Source: an uncultured Cryomorphaceae bacterium (lineage in GTDB: Bacteria; Bacteroidota; Bacteroidia; Flavobacteriales; Schleiferiaceae). From it: DNA of 35,039 bases. The notes under the pieces are model-generated. The model was not told where the DNA came from. It searched no databases and saw nothing but the letters and a program-made list of their open reading frames with translations. Shown piece after piece: positions 32,134 to 35,039 of this stretch; within the stretch, counting starts at the first letter, position 1; every line of letters begins with the position of its first letter. A program made the position numbers and the translations under genes. The stretch is from the NCBI GenBank assembly GCA_913049845.1, contig CAJWZE010000012.1, positions 1 through 35,039 on the forward strand, written 5' to 3'.

Positions 32134-34023
32134 CTACTCGTCACCAAGCATCTTGTAAGAACGTGCGATGAATGCAGTTAGCTCTTCACCGTGCAGTAAG
32201 TTTTGCTGAAGCTTAGCGAGATCTAAGGCTTGATTCACCTCTTTCGAGCGTGCGCCTTCATTATCGGTGTCGAGAATCTTAGAAGCTAGGCTGTGGTTAG
32301 CGTTCACGACAAGGTCGTAAATTTCTGGGAAATCGCTCATGCCCATCATACCGCCACCGCCAGTCATCTGCATTTCCTTCATGCGGCGCATAAATTCTGG
32401 TACAGTTATTACTAGTGGCGCTTCAGTTGAGTCCATATCCTCTAGTTTTAATGTGAACTTCTCTTTAGGAACAATCGCCTCAAGTCGTTTTTTCAACTCT
32501 TCCTTTTGTTTCTCGCTCAGTTTAGCAACGCGTGTTTCGTCTTTCTTGATCAAGTTGTCAATCAAATCAGAATCTACGCGAGCAAAGGTGGTGTCTTTGT
32601 GTTCACCTTCTAGTTTTTGGATCAAGTGCGAAGTAAGCGGAGAGTCCAAAAGCAATACTTGGTATCCTTTAGCTTCCGCGGCTTGGATGTAGCTGTGCTG
32701 TCCGTCCTTGTGTGAAGCGTAAAGCACGACTGTTTTTTTGTCCTTATCCGTTTGATTCTTCTTGATAGATTTTAGGTAGGCATCGAAAGTGTGTAGTTTA
32801 CCCTTGGTATCTTCGTACAACGCGAATTTTTTCGCCTTATCAAAAAATTTCTCCTCGGTCAACATACCGTATTCGATGATGATCTTCATGTCGTTCCACT
32901 TCGCCTCAAAGTCTTCACGGTCTTTGCGGAACATCCCGTCGAGTTTATCCGCTACTTTCTTCGTGATATGTGAGGAGATTTTTTTCACATTACCGTCGGC
33001 TTGGAGGTACGAACGACTTACGTTTAGTGGGATATCTGGTGAATCGATTACTCCGTGCAATAAAGTCAAGAAATCTGGAACGATCCCTTCAACGCTGTCA
33101 GTTACAAACACTTGTTTCTGGAACAACTGAATCTTGTTTCGTTGAGGCTCTACATTCGGCTTGATTTTCGGGAAGTATAATACCCCAGTCAAATTGAACG
33201 GGAAGTCCACGTTCAGGTGGATGTTGAAGAGCGGCTCGTCGAAGCTCATTGGGTAGAGCTCGCGGTAAAATTCTCTATAATCTTCTGCCGTCAAATCGCT
33301 CGGTGTCCGCACCCAGGCAGGGTTTGTATTATTTACGACGTTAGGGACTTTTTTCGTTTCCCATTTCGCCTCTTCGCCTTCTGCTGCGGCGTTATAGCTC
33401 TCGTCCTTTTCACCAAACTGGATGCTCACAGGCATAAATTTGGCGTATTTGCTCAATAGTTCGTTAATCTTATTATCCTCCAAAAATTCTTGGCTGTCTT
33501 CCGCGATGTGCAAGCAAATCTCAGTTCCTCGTTCTTCTTTATCAATAGAGATCAGTTCAAATTCAGGATTTCCTTCACAGCTCCATTGAACGGCAGGATC
33601 GTCTTTGTACGACTTTGTGAGGATTTCCACTTTCTTAGCGACCATAAAAGCAGAGTAGAACCCAAGCCCGAAGTGGCCAATTAGATCGGCACCTTCCATC
33701 TTGCCCTCGTATTCCTTCACAAACTCTTCCGCACCTGAGAAGGCTACTTGGTTGATATATTTATCAATCTCTTCCGCTGTCATACCAATACCACGGTCGA
33801 TGATGCTAAGCGTCTTTGCTTTTTTATCCACTTTGATTTGGATGGTTAAATCGCCCAATTCACCTTTGGTTTCACCAAGGTTGGTCAACGTTTTAAGCTT
33901 TTGGGTAGCATCTACGGCATTGGAAACAAGCTCGCGTAGGAAAATTTCATGGTCACTATACAAGAACTTTTTGATGATTGGGAAGATGTTCTGCGCGGTT
34001 ACATTAATTGATCCTTTAGACAT
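32134..34023 (-). CDS. htpG: Hsp90-family chaperone HtpG
   Basis: This 629-residue protein has the normal HtpG length. The ATPase domain begins with YSDHEIFLRELVSNAVDATQ, containing the catalytic Glu31 and Mg-coordinating Asn35. It continues with SIIDRGIGMTAEEID and LIGHFGLGFYSAFMVAKKVE, the GHKL nucleotide-binding motifs. The middle domain follows (LPLNVSRSYLQ-type IPLNVSRSYLQADGNVKKIS), then the C-terminal dimerisation domain to RSYKMLGDE. The Glu/Lys linker of eukaryotic Hsp90 is absent. The ATG at 34023 (MSKGSINVTAQNIFPIIKKF) is preferred over one nine codons upstream, which adds a Lys/Arg-rich stretch not typical of the family. It is divergent from fabH, and the 148-base gap has possible regulatory repeats. 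Confidence 0.97.
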   Translation of the reverse strand: MSKGSINVTAQNIFPIIKKFLYSDHEIFLRELVSNAVDATQKLKTLTNLGETKGELGDLTIQIKVDKKAKTLSIIDRGIGMTAEEIDKYINQVAFSGAEEFVKEYEGKMEGADLIGHFGLGFYSAFMVAKKVEILTKSYKDDPAVQWSCEGNPEFELISIDKEERGTEICLHIAEDSQEFLEDNKINELLSKYAKFMPVSIQFGEKDESYNAAAEGEEAKWETKKVPNVVNNTNPAWVRTPSDLTAEDYREFYRELYPMSFDEPLFNIHLNVDFPFNLTGVLYFPKIKPNVEPQRNKIQLFQKQVFVTDSVEGIVPDFLTLLHGVIDSPDIPLNVSRSYLQADGNVKKISSHITKKVADKLDGMFRKDREDFEAKWNDMKIIIEYGMLTEEKFFDKAKKFALYEDTKGKLHTFDAYLKSIKKNQTDKDKKTVVLYASHKDGQHSYIQAAEAKGYQVLLLDSPLTSHLIQKLEGEHKDTTFARVDSDLIDNLIKKDETRVAKLSEKQKEELKKRLEAIVPKEKFTLKLEDMDSTEAPLVITVPEFMRRMKEMQMTGGGGMMGMSDFPEIYDLVVNANHSLASKILDTDNEGARSKEVNQALDLAKLQQNLLHGEELTAFIARSYKMLGDE

Positions 34024-34063
34024 GTTTTTTCTTTTTAGGTTTTCAAGCATACGGCAACGTTTG

Positions 34064-34117
34064 TGCCATTAAGTTCATTACTAAATTTTACTGACAGGAT
34101 GGCAAGTTAATGTGTCA
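34064..34117. promoter_or_regulatory. Cluster of TGNCA half-sites between htpG and fabH
   Basis: Four TGNCA pentamers (a self-complementary pattern) lie in the 148-base divergent gap: TGCCA 34064-34068, TGACA 34092-34096, TGGCA 34100-34104 and TGTCA 34113-34117. TGACA and TGTCA form an inverted repeat. Fewer than one would be expected by chance in this length. They may be an operator for the heat-shock gene or for fabH. Minus-strand TATGCTTG (34044-34051) is one mismatch from the -7 consensus for htpG but overlaps the rejected upstream start. Confidence 0.3.
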
Positions 34118-34171
34118 TTTTTGCGCTAACTTATAACCTTAACACGTAATAAATACTTCAACACATAACAC

Positions 34172-35039
34172 ATGCACAGAGCACGAATCACAGGATTAGG
34201 CCATTATGTCCCTGAAAATATTGTAACGAACAACGACCTGAGTACATTGATGGAGACCAAAGATGAATGGATTCGTGAAAGAACGGGTATTGAAGAGCGC
34301 CGATGGGTCAAAGAAGGCGACGGCAATACGGCTGCCACGATGGGTATTAAGGCCGCGACCATGGCTATTGAAAATTCAGGACTCACGAAAGACGATATTG
34401 ATCATATAATTTTTGCCACCATTAGCCCAGATTATTATTTCCCAGGCTGTGGTGTGCAGGTGCAAGAGGCCCTGGAAATGGGTACTATCGGTGCTACGGA
34501 TATACGCAATGCCTGTTCAGGTTTCATTTACGCGACCTCTATCGCAAATGCCTTCGTGCAGACGGGGATGTATGAGAATGTACTAGTCGTCGCAGCTGAA
34601 CTCCAAAGTCCGTTCCTAGATAAAACAACCCGCGGTCGCGGACTGAGCGTCATCTTTGGTGATGGTGCTGGTGCTGCAGTTTTTTCACGCGCTCCAGAAG
34701 GTCATAAGGGCATTATGAGCTGTCACATGCACAGTGAGGGAAAACATAAGGAAGAGCTAACCATGAAGGGTTTTGGAACGCAGCATTGGCTGGATGAGTA
34801 CGATGAGAAGGGTATTATTCCAAAAATTCACTTTCCACAGATGAATGGGAACTTTGTATTTAAGCATGCAGTAGTGCGATTTGGAGAAGTTATCGGTGAA
34901 GCGCTGAAAACGAATCGCATGATGCCCGAACAGATCGATTGTTTGATTCCACACCAGGCCAACCTGCGCATCGCCCAGTTCATTCAAAAACGTATTGGAC
35001 TTCGTGATGATCAAGTCTTCAATAACATCCAGAAATACG
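34172..35039 (+). CDS. fabH: Beta-ketoacyl-ACP synthase III (FabH type), 3' truncated by window end
   Basis: Reading from ATG 34172 gives 289 codons still open at the right edge. The sequence starts MHRARITGLGHYVPENIVTN and has the KAS III signatures WIRERTGIEERRW, the nucleophile Cys115 in DIRNACSGFIYAT, GDGAGAAVF, and the catalytic His261 in IPHQANLRIAQF. The catalytic Asn lies just beyond the window, as the reading ends in VFNNIQKY. The enzyme condenses an acyl-CoA primer with malonyl-ACP to start fatty acid synthesis. An insertion around residues 185-227 (HSEGKHKEELTMKGFGTQHW) makes it longer than E. coli FabH. With the lipoyl E2 at 14.3 kb, possibly branched-chain, it could use branched primers; that is inference. 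CATTTTTG at 34116-34123 is one mismatch from the -7 consensus. Confidence 0.94.
   Translation, partial: MHRARITGLGHYVPENIVTNNDLSTLMETKDEWIRERTGIEERRWVKEGDGNTAATMGIKAATMAIENSGLTKDDIDHIIFATISPDYYFPGCGVQVQEALEMGTIGATDIRNACSGFIYATSIANAFVQTGMYENVLVVAAELQSPFLDKTTRGRGLSVIFGDGAGAAVFSRAPEGHKGIMSCHMHSEGKHKEELTMKGFGTQHWLDEYDEKGIIPKIHFPQMNGNFVFKHAVVRFGEVIGEALKTNRMMPEQIDCLIPHQANLRIAQFIQKRIGLRDDQVFNNIQKY

Noticed and set aside
1-35039. CRISPR arrays, tRNA genes, insertion sequences, prophage or integrase genes
   Set aside because: Looked for on both strands. No regularly spaced repeats, no cloverleaf-like intergenic sequences and no transposase or integrase motifs were seen.

Overview
The window looks like chromosomal DNA of a member of the Bacteroidota, most likely Flavobacteriales (Cryomorphaceae/Schleiferiaceae-like). 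The evidence is two large secreted proteins ending in type IX secretion (T9SS) Por-type sorting domains, several start regions with the Bacteroidota -7 element TAnnTTTG, few purine-rich ribosome binding sites, a long GAPDH, and a dapF-GNAT-mltG cluster. No rRNA, tRNA, CRISPR array, transposase or phage gene was seen. Most of it is ordinary core genome. The genus is an inference.

Layout. 1-2.4 kb: the 3' end of miaE, then gcvT, a 488-base gap with a possible decayed gene, and an Lrp/AsnC regulator closed by a strong hairpin terminator shared with the convergent gap gene. 2.4-5.5 kb, minus strand: a long GapB-like GAPDH and a DegP/HtrA protease, separated by a good terminator. 5.5-7.9 kb, plus strand: a tight dapF-acetyltransferase-mltG operon joined by ATGA overlaps, supplying meso-diaminopimelate and a septal lytic transglycosylase for peptidoglycan. 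7.9-12.7 kb: a 1592-residue T9SS surface protein of alternating jelly-roll (MAM-like) and CARDB-like domains. 12.8-18.3 kb, minus strand: FAH-family hydrolase, ExoX-type exonuclease, a lipoyl E2 acyltransferase, an unusual GT2 glycosyltransferase fused to a degenerate sugar-phosphotransferase, and recR.

18.3-28.6 kb is the most interesting part. A sodium/solute symporter converges on a 1586-residue T9SS subtilisin. The subtilisin start codon abuts, head to head and with no spacer (CATATG), the start codon of an exported two-domain PIG-L deacetylase. The deacetylase gene overlaps a 37-codon gene for a single-pass membrane peptide, and the stop codon of that gene is followed immediately by the ATG of a second sodium/solute symporter. 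These three genes look like one transcriptional unit that could deacetylate a sugar-like substrate outside the cytoplasm and import the product; the small peptide may be a symporter accessory subunit.

28.6-35.0 kb: a minus-strand operon of an alpha-D-phosphohexomutase, a thioredoxin-like lipoprotein and a YkgJ-type cysteine-cluster protein; then htpG with its own terminator; and, divergent from htpG, the first 289 codons of a FabH-type ketoacyl-ACP synthase III that runs off the window.
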